The notes under the pieces were generated by a model. It searched no databases, was not told the DNA's origin, and worked only from the letters and a program-made list of their open reading frames with translations. 64,000 nt of DNA from Spirodela intermedia (lineage: Eukaryota > Streptophyta > Magnoliopsida > Alismatales > Araceae). Position numbers and translations under genes: made by a program. Shown piece after piece: positions 29,770-42,119 of this stretch (its first letter is position 1; every line of letters begins with the position of its first letter). The stretch spans positions 1,768,501 through 1,832,500 of the forward strand of contig LR746270.1 of assembly GCA_902729315.2 (NCBI GenBank), written 5' to 3'.

Positions 29770-32700
29770 AGTCTGGGTTCAGGCATCAGACAATGGAAAT
29801 CTGATCCATTACCTTGCAAGTACTTTGTTTTCCTATAGTCACATCCATTTGACGAAGTATGAGTGATTGCAACGAGTGTGTTTTGTCGACCAGATATGAA
29901 GATTCCAAGTGCTCAGATTCGATTTACTCAGGTTGGAGGCTTTTTTACTACTTCAGCTTGAAATGATTGGAAACCTGAAGTGATGCTAGAATGTTCTAAT
30001 CACGAGTAATTTACTTGATGAAAAACTGATAGTGACTACCTATAATTTAGTTTTCTTGCAGAAACATGGCTCTTTATAAAACGTTAAAAGGTTTCCTCAG
30101 AATCCTGTATGATTCTTTTGTTTCGTGGGTAGGAAAAAATCTAGGCGGCTTCCATATCAAAGGAATAGTTAGTAGATTCTTCTTAGCCTACCGTATTATT
30201 TTGGATGAAGAAATCTTTAAATTGGCTGTTTTTGGTCTGTTTTTTTTCTTTCCACGAGTGTGGATATTGGGGTGGTTGCACTCTCATACATATTTATCTT
30301 AGATCATATGTTAAACTATTAAATATGGTGCCAGCCGTGATAAGAAAATAAAGAAAACAAGAAAGCAAAGTTTAATTACCGATCACAGATGATTGTTTAT
30401 CATTTAAAGGATTCTATCTCCATAAATCCATATTTCGGTCACTTCAAGAAAGATAGGTATTTAAGTGAACTGGATATTGTATAATGTGTATTTTAGCCTG
30501 TTTTTGAGACTGCCTCCCATCTATTTATCAATATCTGGTTCTATGGTTCCTTAGAACTTTACTCATTGGTAGAACTATCCTAATCGCCAGGATTATTCGC
30601 TTCGGGATTGTTCACCTTCGTATCTATTTTTTTCACTGGTCATGCATCTTCTTTGGAGGAATCTCTGTTGCTTCTTTTTCTCGTAGAGATTAACTGAGTC
30701 ATGAGACTGTTGGTTTCAATTCTTTCACTGAAGTGTCTCCATCAAGTTTTGGCCTTGTTTTCTTTATGCTTGTTTTTTAGGATAAAGCTGGTGACGTTGC
30801 AATGAGTTAGTCCAAAGGAAGCCTTCGATAAGGTTGTTCTCGCTTCGTGTGATACCTCTAAATTCGACAATTTTCGCTTGTGTTTATTCCAGTGCTATGG
30901 TTCTAAACAATTCTTTTTAGTAAGCTATGGATTACTGCAGAAAATGGATTGCTTTCTGTTAATATTTCCAAATAGGCTTGAAAAATGTCAAAAATTTAGC
31001 ATATGTTTGCATTGTCTAAGGTGGCACACCCAACTTTTTATCTAGGAGCCAAAATTAAGACGAATTGACTCATCATTATTTGCTATTTATTATCTACAAG
31101 CTTCTGTATCCTAGCTTATTAGTATTTCTCTCCTGAGTCAACCACATGATTCCCCTGTTTAAACCTTATTTGTTACTCAGGTCGGTCGGCTTTGGATCAA
31201 TGAGCTCACTTTGACAGCAATACTACTGGAAAACCTGCTTTCTGAAACCCACACTGCCCTTTATTCGGAAATGTAATGCCCTGAGGTTTAGGAAGAGTCC
31301 CAAAAGTATCTATAGATTCTCACAGCTTGGAATTGCTGATGCAGCTGACTTGCAATGCTTTAATTATCAAATCAAGGCTACAGATCAAAGCTCAGGAAGA
31401 GAAGTTATCAGTGTATGATATGATTCCTTGCCCTATTCTTCTAGCTTCTGATGTATCGGCAAAGTATATGAAGCCTATGGGCCATCACTTTTGATTCCCA
31501 TTCAATTTTAAATGTATATAAATATACGGATATTAGACGAACTGAAGTTGAATTTCTTTGCAGGGGGATGCCATTGAACTTTTATGAAATGATTTTCACA
31601 AGATTAAACCAAGCACCATATTCCTTTTTTGAACACACTTCTTGCAATAGCCAAAGAAACCCTTTCCATGCTAAGCCTTCTGGATTTGATTTCTGAGTGC
31701 TAGCTTCATCTTGCGAAGTGGAAAAAATAATAAGGTGATTTCTCATCCAGAAAGGGAATGGGTTGGCATTATCATCTTAGAGTCATAGATTCACCTTGAT
31801 AAGTAGATCGGTATATACTTATATGGACATTGTGTACCATACTATTATTATGTAAGATTTCATTATCAGGACAAGTCACTCAATATCATGTCTATGTTGG
31901 TTCTTTGCACCCCTGATATTCTATTCGAGGCAAGAAACCCTTACCTACTTTTTTATATATCTGTGTTTATATGATAATATATTTCCTTATTTTCTGTTAT
32001 ATTGAATCTAGCTTTGTTGAATTGGGAAATACAATTCATTTTACGTAATTTAAGTACATTAATTAATAATACTAAGATACCCAGATATGCATTAAACTAA
32101 TAGTTTTGATTTATTTAATTTTTAATATTTGTACATGTTAAAAATAATGTAAAATGTGGTTAATACCATATTTATGTTTTTGTATGCATTTTTCCGATGA
32201 GTACATTTTATATGCTAAAGCAATGTTAATACATTTTGAGTTTGAATGGAAACTAGAGCAACATCAACCAAGGTTTAAAGAAGTTAAGAGGGATTCATGA
32301 TTGGTTTCTTTCTCTCCTAAGTTTTCTCAATGCACAATTTAAGACCCATGGCTTCCCATAAACTACGATAGCGACAGAGAAACCATCAAAGCTATGGAGC
32401 TATGATGTTTAGTTGATGATGTATAATTGTGACTATCAAGCATGAGATAAGCTGATCAGTTGTGACTAAATCAAGAAATAAATTATTTTGTGATTTACAT
32501 CCCAATTAATTCAATCAAGTAGTGATTTATGAAGTACATCAAGATTGTGAAAAAGCGAGAAGTCCCATATAAATAACCAGCTAGAGATACATTAATTATT
32601 AAAAGTCAAAGCCAGAAAATCTATTAGAGATACGTGATAAGGGTTAGTGGTATAACTCCTCTTACAACCTACTTAAACAAAAAAAATTATTGTAATCTTG

Positions 32701-33235
32701 AGCTTGGTCGAAAGATTGAGACATTTTTCTATGGCAAGAATATTATTTCCTTTGTGAGGAAAGTCAACTATATCCTTGGCACTTCTTATTTTTAGTTTCC
32801 AACATTTGTTAAATTGACTTAGCCCAAGTGTTTATCAATAGTGACCGATGAACCAATAATTACAGTGATTTGTAGTTGATTTTCATTTGATATTTGATAG
32901 TTTTTGTCACCTAATTGACCTACCTCACAGTGGTTCCCACAAAATCATCACCATGCCCAAATTTTCTACAGCAAGTTGCATGCCAAATAATATATTTTTT
33001 AATCTTTTTGTGCTTATCTACTAGTGCACTAGTTGACTATCTCATCATGTTGGAGAACACCCATATGCTGCCATTGACATCTATGCTGAAGCTTGCATTG
33101 CTCTTAGAGCCATGGTAATATTTGTAATCTCAATCCCTCAAAATCTTCACATGGTGGTGTAATTATGAGCAGAAGCCCTCCACTTTATCACCCAACAATA
33201 GCTGAGGTGAAGCCTTCAATTTTTGGTCATTCTAG
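29770..33235. other. PPR 3' flank and intergenic DNA
   Basis: Contains the 3' untranslated region of the PPR gene and then AT-rich DNA. Short open frames, for example at 30066 and 32915, match nothing recognisable and have no supporting signals. Confidence 0.5.
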
Positions 33236-33239
33236 CCTT

Positions 33240-33985
33240 CCCATGTAGTCATTAGCACATGCTAACTATTACTTTGGTCTATTTTAACTCTAACTCTAGA
33301 TGAGAATATTTATCAATATAAATTCATCCTTTTTTTTTTTTTCAACTAATTACTGTCCACACTAAAGAAAATTGTCAACCTTTGAACCAATTAGTCACTC
33401 GGCCATGATAATTGATACTTTGGTCTATTTTAATTATAGAAGAAAATATTTATCAATAGAAATTTATCCGATTTTATTTAATTTTTCCAACTAATGACTG
33501 CCCACACTGAAAGAAAATTGCCAACCTTTGTGCCAATTAGTTAGTAGACCATGCTAACTAATACTTTGATCTATTTTAACTTTAACTTTAGATGAAAATA
33601 TTTATCAATATAAATTCATCCGATTTGTTTTTATTTCTTCAACTAATGACTGCCCACACTGAAGAAATTTACAAACATGTGTGCCAATTAGTTAGTAGGC
33701 CGTGCTAACTAATACTTTGATCTATTTTAACACTTAACTCTAGATGAAAATATTTATCAATATAATTTCATTCGATTTATTTATATTTTCAGCTAATGAC
33801 CACCTGAAGAAAATTGTCAATCTTTTTGCCAATTAGTCACTAGACCATGCTGATTAATACTTTGATCTATTTTAACTCTAGATGAAAATATTTATCAATA
33901 TAAATATATCGGATTTATTTATTTTTTCAACTAATGATTGGCCACACTGAAGAAAATTGCCAACCTTTTTGCCAATAGTTTAATT
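33240..33985. repeat. Tandem array of five units of about 146 bp
   Basis: The marker ACTTTG(G/A)TCTATTTTAA recurs at 33271, 33417, 33563, 33714 and 33859, giving periods of 146, 146, 151 and 145 bp. Each unit also carries GAAAATATTTATCAATA, CAACTAATGACTGCCCACACTGAAG-like and GCCAATTAGT blocks in the same order. Units differ by scattered substitutions and small indels. The array ends about 290 bp before the ATG of the proteasome gene, close to its promoter. Confidence 0.9.
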
Positions 33986-34273
33986 CTATTAATCAATCCG
34001 AATTTTCACCAAAAATTAAGAGGAGGTGAAGAAGACCTGGCCTAGCAGCGTGTGTATGTAGCCTGAGTGGACCAACTAGAGTGATCGAACTTGGACCGCC
34101 CGGTTCAGCGCCTCTTCGTGCTTCTTTTGCTTATGCCCCAAGCAGCCGTGTGGCCCTTTGGAGCTTCTTCCCCTCGCTGCCTCGTCCCGCACGGCGCACA
34201 CTGCACCAGAGAGATCCGAGCCTAGAGAGAGAGAAACGGAGGAGAAAGGGGGGGCACAAGGAAGCGGAGAGAG

Positions 34274-37200
34274 ATGGAAAGCGTGTTCGGGTTGGTGGGG
34301 GATGGCTTCGCGGTGGTGGCGGCGGACACATCGGCCACGAGCAGTATCCTCGTCCACAAGACCAACGAGGACAAGATCATGAAGCTCGACTCCCACAAAC
34401 TCCTCGGCGCCTCCGGCGAGCCCGGCGACAGGTCGTTCCTGAAACCCTAGCACACTCTGGCCCTCTTTCCGAATCGCCCTTCGATCACGGCCTCGGTGGG
34501 TTATGGTCTATGACCGTAGGTTGTGGTTTCTTCTGTTTCCAGAGTCCAGTTCACGGAGTACATTCAAAAGAACGTTCATCTGTACCAGTTCCGCAATGGC
34601 ATTCCCCTCACCACCGCCGCTGCCGCCAACTTTACCCGCGGCGAGCTCGCCACTGCGCTCCGCAAGGTGCCCGGATTTTCAGCTTTTCATTCTTTCTTTT
34701 TTCTAATTGATATTATCTTGTCCTTCGTTTTCTTTTATAGATGCCGCATGTGTTAATTGTATCTGTGTTTTTTCCACCTATTTATGCAACCGTATGTGCA
34801 TTTGGATACTGGGTTTTCATATTCGCTGTTCTTTCGCTTGTGGCCTTTTTGAAAAAAGGGAGAAAAAAGCGCGACTTGTGGCGCTTTTCTTTGAGTTTCG
34901 CTTGCGGGTTTTTAGGGCAAGTGATGGTAATTTCATGGAAAGGAGAGGGTCACGTTCCATCTCTCGCCATTCAGAAGTGTTTAATTTCATCTCATCTGGA
35001 TTACTTTTGTAAAAGCCCCCAAACAGACGCTCACTTGTCTGGCTAACTTTGGTTTGATGATCTTTTTGTCCCATGTTCAGTTAGTGATTTAAGGTGTCAC
35101 TCCTAGCTCACATTAGTGATCATGGACTTGGGAACCTTGTAGTCTTTGTTATCCACTTCTTTTTACCTGCGGGAAATTAGTCCTCACATCATGTATTTTC
35201 CTTCATAGAACATAACCACTGATAAATGACTTGATTCTTTTGATCTTATTAAGCTATATACGCTAAAATCCGCACTTATGCTCGTGGCTGTTGTTTTATA
35301 TCAAGCGAAGGAACTTTTATAACTGAAGCATGGCTGCTTGACATTAATATCTTGCACTAATGACTTTTATCCTTCGTGGAAAAGAGCATCTTGTAAAAGA
35401 ATTCTCCAATCGAGATAAAAGAGGTCTAATTCATGCATCCCTTGACTGACACTAAGAGCACTTCAATGACCATTTTTATAGCGAAAAAATGGACTTCCCA
35501 TCATGCCGGGTTAAAGTCATGATGACTGTTCCCGATCATGCCGGATACTTATTTGGATTCAGCAAAAAGATCCCAAGTCGATGGTAATAAGCTTACATTT
35601 GTGGATTTTACAGTGTGAGGAACTGCCATCTAGGGTCTGGCAGGGGGGAAACTGAAGAGCCCTTTGTCAGAATGTAATGTTGGAAATGGAGAAGGGAACC
35701 TTTTTTGCTATTGTAGGACCAGTAATTGTGGTTTTCCTCGATTTAGTTTTGTTTTGTGTGGAAGATGCTGAAAATTTAAACTACCTATGTAATCCTGTCT
35801 CTCGTTCAGCATGTGCCAAATTACTTAGACACAATTTTAGGGTTTTGAAGTCCACGTACGTGTCAACAGAAATCTAATGCCAGGCTTGATATCATGTTGG
35901 AGACTTGCGAAGGCAAAATCTAACTATTTTGGAAAATCAACGATCACCTTATTCATCTGTCATGTACATTATTTAGTTGACTTATCCTGATCCATATGTA
36001 AATGGATGCATGTGCGTGCACAAATAGGCGTTCGTATAAGTAAAATATGTCTTATTTTAATGTTTTTCTCATAAGCAAGCATGTGTTTAAGCACATTTGG
36101 CTGGCATATCGATTTTCAAAATATTGGTGGTGGTGTTAATCTCATAAATGTATGTAGGCTTACTGAATTCTAAATTTATGTGCACATTAAATTATCCCAC
36201 ACACAACATTCAAAAATTTTCTGCTACACCTGTTGCCTTCAAATGCTAATCGTTATTAAGTCCTCCTTCTGTGAGTACTTTACATTTAAGTTCTAGTTAT
36301 CAGGAACGAGAGAAAAAAATTCTCATGGGTTCTGACTGACGGTTCAACATATTTTCTACGATTTGGTCATATGTGACATAAGTATTGTTACCTCACCATA
36401 TCCGATTGCTAGGTGGCTACTTTGGGTCACAAGGTGGTGATTACAAAGATGAATTTTAAAGCCATTGGGGCTGTACAATCTCCGTTGATGTGCAGATCTG
36501 AAAATATGGTTGACTTTTCGGACTGTTGCTAATATATGCCATCAATTTGTGAAGTCAATTAACAAGATTTCGACAATATATGAAAAAATAATGTGCTCTT
36601 TGTTAAGGCTTTTTACCTTAATTTAAGAGGCTTGCAAAGTGAAGCTGCCTAGTTCTCAATTGCCTTTTGTGATCTAGATAGCGAAACTGAGGTACCCAAC
36701 TTCTCTGTTAGGAAATGTGGTTGCGTTGGATACCAGGTAGCCCAGAAATTTATTTTTCTTGAGGGCTGATGTTGAAAACCTTGAAGCATTGAAATGATCC
36801 ACATATATTGTACATTTCTTACCCTCTGACTCTACAAAATAAGAGAAAGATAGACAAGTCACCCTCCTTTTCTCATTGGCTTTAAGCCATTTTTGGTGAA
36901 ATTCGACATTGCAATCAACTTTTGCTTCGAGAATGCTGGCAACCCTGAAGCATCTTCGAATGATTGACATATGTCGTAGATTTCTCACCATCTGATTAAA
37001 CAAAAGAAGAGAGTGATGAACTAGTCACTCTCCTTTTGGGGAAATTCCAAATTGTAGTCAACTTTTGCTAGTGTGTAATTGATAAATTGTCCTCTCTCTC
37101 TCTCTCTCTCGCTTTCCCTCTCTCTTCTTTCCCCATTTAGATACTGCTTGTCTTCCTCCGATCTCTATACCAACAGCGAGAATTTGAGCCCAGCGGTTGC

Positions 37201-39778
37201 TCCTTTCTCTTCCATGGCTTTCTTCTTTACCATACTCTTGTCAGCTTATTGGGGGTGGGTTATCATTAGTGTTCCGAAGATCCACATTGGACGAAGCCAT
37301 TGTAATCAATCTGTTATCATTCAACTGTAAGAAACATTATATTTCATTCGAACTCTAAAGGTTTTAACCAAGAATTGTGCGATTCTCCTAACCAAATGAT
37401 AAAAAGTAGCACATCAAAGGAGTGGAAAAAAAAGGAAATAATTACGAAGGAAAAATAACCCAAAAAGTTGAAAAAAAATGAATAAATCATTGACATAGAT
37501 AGGCTGGAAGAATTTGAATCATCTAAACAAATAACTTTAGGCTTGCCTCAAGCAATGAAATCCTGGTTCGTCAGCATAGAGGAGCTTGGACGTAGAGATA
37601 TTCCACGTGAAGGTGCTCTTTATAATTAGATAAATGACTTTGGAATGTTTCAGGTTTAACCATTGGATCTATTCTCAACATCCCGGAAAGGGCCACTTTT
37701 TTGTGGATACTAGTACCTCCATTGTGCTTCTTAGTTTGGATGCAAGGAGAAGTTATGGAGTGATTCTCATCTCCCTCTCCACAATGGACATTGCATTGTA
37801 GTAAGTGGGGAGTGGGCATATGCTGATACATTGAGAGTTGATTGTCTTGATAAAGAAAAGTCTTATAGTTTATGTCAGCAAAGTAGTCAAGGAGGGAAAT
37901 GGGAACAGGTATCTGAGCAATCCATTCTGATCTTAATTTGGACTGCAGCAAGCATGGCATGTTCGATGATGAATAGTGACTAATTTTTTTTCTTAAAGAT
38001 TGAAAAAATGAAAAAACTTACTGTTTGTTGAATTTTAAAACTATATAAAAATTGTAATGTACATTGGCTATTTACATTGGAGAGTGGTTGGATGGTATTG
38101 TTGTTGTTGGTTCCGGGCTCTGCTTTTTTACCTTGAATTTTGTTGAAAAGCATGAGTAAATCATCCCTGCCCTGCTTTGATGAAGAAAAGGATAAAGCAA
38201 GAAAGGGGTTCTTCCCAATCGTGGGATTGATCTTGACAGACTTTCTGGCTTTAAGTGATTGACCCATTTCTCCGGTTTTTTTGTCATCTACCCTTGTGTA
38301 TGTCTACTTCCTCAATACGTTTCATGACATTTAATGTTTAAAAGAAGAAATAATCATTTTATTTTATCTTTGACTCAAAAGCGAAGTTTGTAGTGTTGGG
38401 AAAATGTCAAATCCTACTAGACGTGGATTCGTTTTCTCTGGCACATGCAATAGAGATATGTCTTGACATCAGACCGTCAAGAGTGCATGCTTTTTTCTAT
38501 TTCGTTGGAATATTCCTCTCTGCGGAGCGTTCTCTACAAACTGCATTTTCAGATAGTGATTTCCCTCCCCCTGCTCGGGGAACCATGGTCAAGTTAGATT
38601 CTATTACAGTAATTTCCATTGAACTCATTTCCTGCCTTTTGGCCAACACAGTAAATGGTTTTTAGACCTTCCTTGCAGATTTTTCCATAACTTTATTTTT
38701 TGTTTTTGCCTTCACGTACGGGAACATGTACATATGTACACTAATTTATCATTTTTTCTGCTTTATCTGAATAAGATCATATTCTGCAACTCGTAGATAT
38801 CCTCTGCAGATTCAAAGAAAACGAAGGCGTAAAGAAGGTTTTTCCAAATGTAGTTGTTGTGCCATTATTTCAAGGGGTTATATATAGAGTCAGCATTACC
38901 TGAGCAATCCTCCTTTTCATCATCCTCATCATTGCTAATACTGAACATCCTCAGGCCATTTCTTTGAGACCACTGTAGTTCCACAATTATTGTGGAACTA
39001 TCCAATAATTGTGTTCCACTATTACGGACTAATAGCAAGAGCAATAATCAAATCCTTTTAAGCTTTTTTAGATTATCATTTTTCTCATGAACGTATAATG
39101 TCTTCAAGATCGTTCTCTACCAAGACAAGTCTGGTTAATAAGTTAATATCGCTTGTTTCCATCTTTATTTCATTATAGTGATATTCGACGGTGATAATAT
39201 ATCTATACTTGGTGCTTGGGAGGATGTAGGTGTTCAAATAGGCGTTTTCAGTCTCTGAAGACGCTGCTATTTCTCTAATTTGTGTAGCATGTTAAAAGCT
39301 ATTGCGTTGAATCAAAATATTTTTGACAGATAATTATCCGACCTGTTTTAGTTATTTGGCTGTGGCTTAACCACTTCATTTCAGCTCTGTTATTCGTTGA
39401 CTTTGCCAATCATTTATTAACCAGTGAGAAACTACTTAACTCTGGCTTCATGGTCTCCAGAACCCGTACAATGTGAACCTTCTAATGGCTGGTTACGACA
39501 AGGGCATTGGGCCGTCCCTGTATTTCATCGACTACCTGGCTACTCTGCACAAGGTGGAGAAGGGCGCCTTCGGGTACGGATCTTTCTTCTGCCTCTCTCT
39601 CATGGACAGGTACTACCACAGCGGCATGTCCCTGCCAGAGGCCATCAAACTGGTGGACGAGTGCATAATGGAAATCCGGTCGAGGCTGATCGTTGCGCCG
39701 CCCAATTTCCTGATTAAGATCGTCGACAAGGACGGCGCCAGAGAGTATGCATGGAGGGAGTCCATCAAAGAGGCCTAG
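34274..39778 (+). CDS. PBD1: 20S proteasome subunit beta type-2 (beta-4 position)
   Basis: Structural subunit of the 20S core particle beta ring, PBD1/PBD2 in plants, PSMB2/Pre1 elsewhere. Three plus-strand exons, 34274-34431, 34543-34666 and 39461-39778, join to 600 nt and 199 residues. The protein runs from [20 protein letters not shown] through [42 protein letters not shown] and [11 protein letters not shown] to the tail [14 protein letters not shown]. There is no propeptide and no N-terminal catalytic Thr, as expected for this non-catalytic subunit. Splice sites are AG/GTCGTT, CCAG/A, AAG/GTGCCC and CTCCAG/AAC. Intron 2 is 4.8 kb and holds local duplications and a CT microsatellite. The ATG follows a GA-rich leader. 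Exon 1 is markedly GC-rich. Confidence 0.97.
36764..37070. repeat. Diverged tandem duplication in proteasome intron 2
   Basis: Two adjacent blocks, about 36764-36930 and 36931-37070, share the ordered motifs GCTGATG/GCTGGCA, CCTTGAAGCAT/CCCTGAAGCAT, ACATAT, TTTCT(T/C)ACC, AGTCAC(C/T)CTCCTTTT and CAACTTTTGCT. They look like old duplicates that have diverged by substitution and indels. A (CT)n tract follows at 37092-37110. Confidence 0.6.
38977..38999. repeat. Perfect 11-bp inverted repeat
   Basis: AGTTCCACAAT and its exact reverse complement are separated by one base. A related AATAATTGTGTTCCACT follows directly. Located within proteasome intron 2. Function unknown. Confidence 0.7.
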
Positions 39779-40620
39779 CAACCTGCTGCAGCCTGAGCTC
39801 CTCCTCTTACTTAGGCTGGTTATATCTTCTTGACAATCGCAGGCGTTTCGGTCTGGTTCGTACTCTTTTTCAAATCTTTCTGTGCTGTTTGTTCGTTGTT
39901 GCTGGGGTTTCATATGCCCCGGCGAGGTTCTGTATCGTTTCTCCGCCGTCATAAATGTAGACGATTCACATCATGTGTGCCCTTTTGATTGTGCTGCGTT
40001 TACCTCTAGACAATACCTGCGGCTGGGTCAGCCGCTGCCCGGTGGAGACTTTGACTTTCGCAGGCCCCAGCTTCCGGGCTTTCTTCGGCCGACCCCGATC
40101 TATAGACTGGTCTGTCCACATCGTCACACCTGGGCAGTTTATCAGATGTTTCTATTTTTTATGCCGTTGACTTGTGTCTCAGAATTTCACGCAATGGCGC
40201 CTTAGTGATAGGCCACCCCTCCCGTTGGAGACGAAGTCAAAGTTTTGACAATGGTCGTCGAGATGCGTCAGGGCGATTGCCAAGTTCTTCTGACAAAACA
40301 TTAAAGTCGACGACTTTACTTCATTTCTGATCGAGTGTGGGATCCCTGGCGTTGGCGCTCGGCCGACTAACGCTCCTTACTAATAGAGACCATCTACTCC
40401 ACCACCGTATGTTGATCAAATTATTGTCACCCAAAACCAATATCCTTGGATTTTTTATTTATATTCACGCAAGAACAATAAACCGATAATGCGAACATGA
40501 AAGCCTGTGGGCTTTGCCTCATACGGAATAGAAGAGCAAAGAATGCAGGAAGAGGAGCGACTGTCGAAGGAACAAGGAGGGCGAAGTCCGCCCCTGGGAG
40601 AGGGAGCAGACAGACGTCGT
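39779..40620. other. 3' flanks of the convergent proteasome and lipid transfer protein genes
   Basis: The proteasome gene (plus) and the lipid transfer protein gene (minus) converge here with about 840 bp between stop codons. The stretch holds both 3' untranslated regions and no further gene that I recognise. Confidence 0.6.
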
Positions 40621-40621
40621 C

Positions 40622-41366
40622 TCAGACGGCGACGAGGCCGGCCACTGCGCCGACGAGGAGGAAGAGGAAGCCCACAGAGAATGTCGCTTTTCCGAAGCTC
40701 CCATTTTCGAGTACGTTGGTTGGAGGGCTCTGGCTTCCCGCGCCGCCTGGAGAGGCCGACCCACCTGCAGACGAGACACAGATTCATATTTCCTCCTGGC
40801 GGCAATTCGTGCAGCGAAAAATCACGGCTTTTTTACCTTGAGGCGGCGAAGGAGATGTGGTGTTAGTTGAGGGGGCTGTCGTAGTAGTCGGTGCTGAGGC
40901 AGCTGCAACAACGGAGGCGATCGTTAGAAAGCACTGTTAAGAGATGGGTAGGCACTAAGGAGGGTCCGGCTGGGTTTTCTGGGCAGGTCTGGGGGCTTGT
41001 TAATCTGAACTTGAGACGTGGGTTTAGTGGAGTCTCACCGTTGCAGTTGCTCGCCGGAGGGGTCTCGACGTTGCAGGCGCCGGGAAGCTGGAGGGCCTGC
41101 GTCTGGTTGACTGTGACGCCGAATTGGGAGGCCCCGCCATTGAGGACCTGGCAAAGGCACAGCGGCGATGTCTTGACGACGGAGGCGAGCCCCCCGCAGC
41201 AGCTGCTCGAGGGCGTGGGGTCGACGCCGGTGATGTATCCCAGGCAGGAAGCGAGGCTGAGGATGGACGCCGTGCAGCCGCTTGTTTGCGCGCTCGCTTC
41301 TCTGAAGAAAACGGCCGCCACAATGGCTAGGGAGGCAGTCACCGCGAACAGTGTCCTGGGGGCCAT
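40622..41366 (-). CDS. Non-specific lipid transfer protein with GPI anchor (LTPG type)
   Basis: Cell-surface lipid transfer protein, the class linked to cuticular lipid export. Three minus-strand exons, 41366-41039, 40902-40837 and 40764-40622, join to 537 nt and 178 residues. A signal peptide covers residues 1-26 (ending EASA). The eight-cysteine motif is complete: C31, C41, C56, C57, C70, C72, C98, C108, spaced C-x9-C-x14-CC-x12-CxC-x25-C-x9-C. NQT at 87-89 is a possible N-glycosylation site. Exon 2 encodes a Thr/Ser/Pro linker. Exon 3 ends in a hydrophobic tail (FSVGFLFLLVGAVAGLVAV) after a small-residue site, as in GPI-anchored proteins. Both introns split a codon after its first base and keep the frame. 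A TATA box lies about 155 bp upstream. The exact family member cannot be told. Confidence 0.93.
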
Positions 41367-41517
41367 GGTTTCTCGGAGAAAGGGGGAATAAGAGAAAGAA
41401 GAGTATGCTGTGGGCTGTAAGAGGAGTTGCGTTGCACCTCTGGGGGGGGGTCTCTCTCCTCTGTAGGTTGCGTCTGGGTTGAGTTGGCTCTGATATCAAA
41501 GATGTTCAGAGTGCCTG

Positions 41518-41525
41518 ATTTTATA
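41518..41525 (-). promoter_or_regulatory. TATA box of the LTPG gene
   Basis: The minus strand reads TATAAAAT. A start about 30 bp downstream (near 41490) gives a leader of roughly 125 nt before the ATG at 41366. Confidence 0.6.
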
Positions 41526-42081
41526 GCAGACTGAGAGAGATAGGGTCGGGGGGAGTGGAGGGAGAAAGAGAGAGAAAATAATGGAGACTTTGGAGAGAGT
41601 AATGTTGGTGGATGGGCAGATTCAGGTCGATGAGTTAGAGAAGAAGAGATATGGGCAGATATGGCCATGCATCGTAGGTGACCAACTTCGTCCTACTTAA
41701 CAGTTTTTGAAATAAATAAGAGAGAGAGGGAGAGAGGGGGGGGGGGTTTCGAAGTTTTCAATGAAGACCCCACAAAACAGAGAATGGAAAAATTCCGGTT
41801 TGTTACGGCTGTCTGTTCTCACGTCCGAATTCCATACTTCCGCTTTGAAATGTTCTCACAGCTTTCAACATCTCCCTAAGGAGCCCAAACCCATGATAAC
41901 TATCGATCTTCCCTTCCATTCTGGTCTGAGGGGCCGGTTGGAGGGTGAAGCCATCGACCTCACCTAACGACAGCGATTTAACAACGACACAGAATATTAT
42001 TTCTCCCCCTTTCTGGTCACACACAGTGCCAAAAGACTCAGAAAACACGCTAACGAACATTTAACCTACTATCCAACTTGC

Positions 42082-42083
<2 letters not shown>

Positions 42084-42117
<34 letters not shown>
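42084..42117. repeat. (CT)n microsatellite
   Basis: About 34 bp of nearly pure CT upstream of the LTPG gene. Confidence 0.9.

Positions 42118-42119
<2 letters not shown>

Noticed and set aside
33240-33985. Tandem array read as a CRISPR-like repeat
   Set aside because: Whole units of about 146 bp repeat without unique spacers, and the genome is a plant; it is a minisatellite-type array.
36674-37003. Minus-strand frame of 109 codons
   Set aside because: Falls on the internal duplication of the proteasome intron and matches nothing recognised.
40891-41391. Plus-strand frame of 166 codons
   Set aside because: Antisense to the LTPG gene, which has a complete eight-cysteine motif and matching splice sites.
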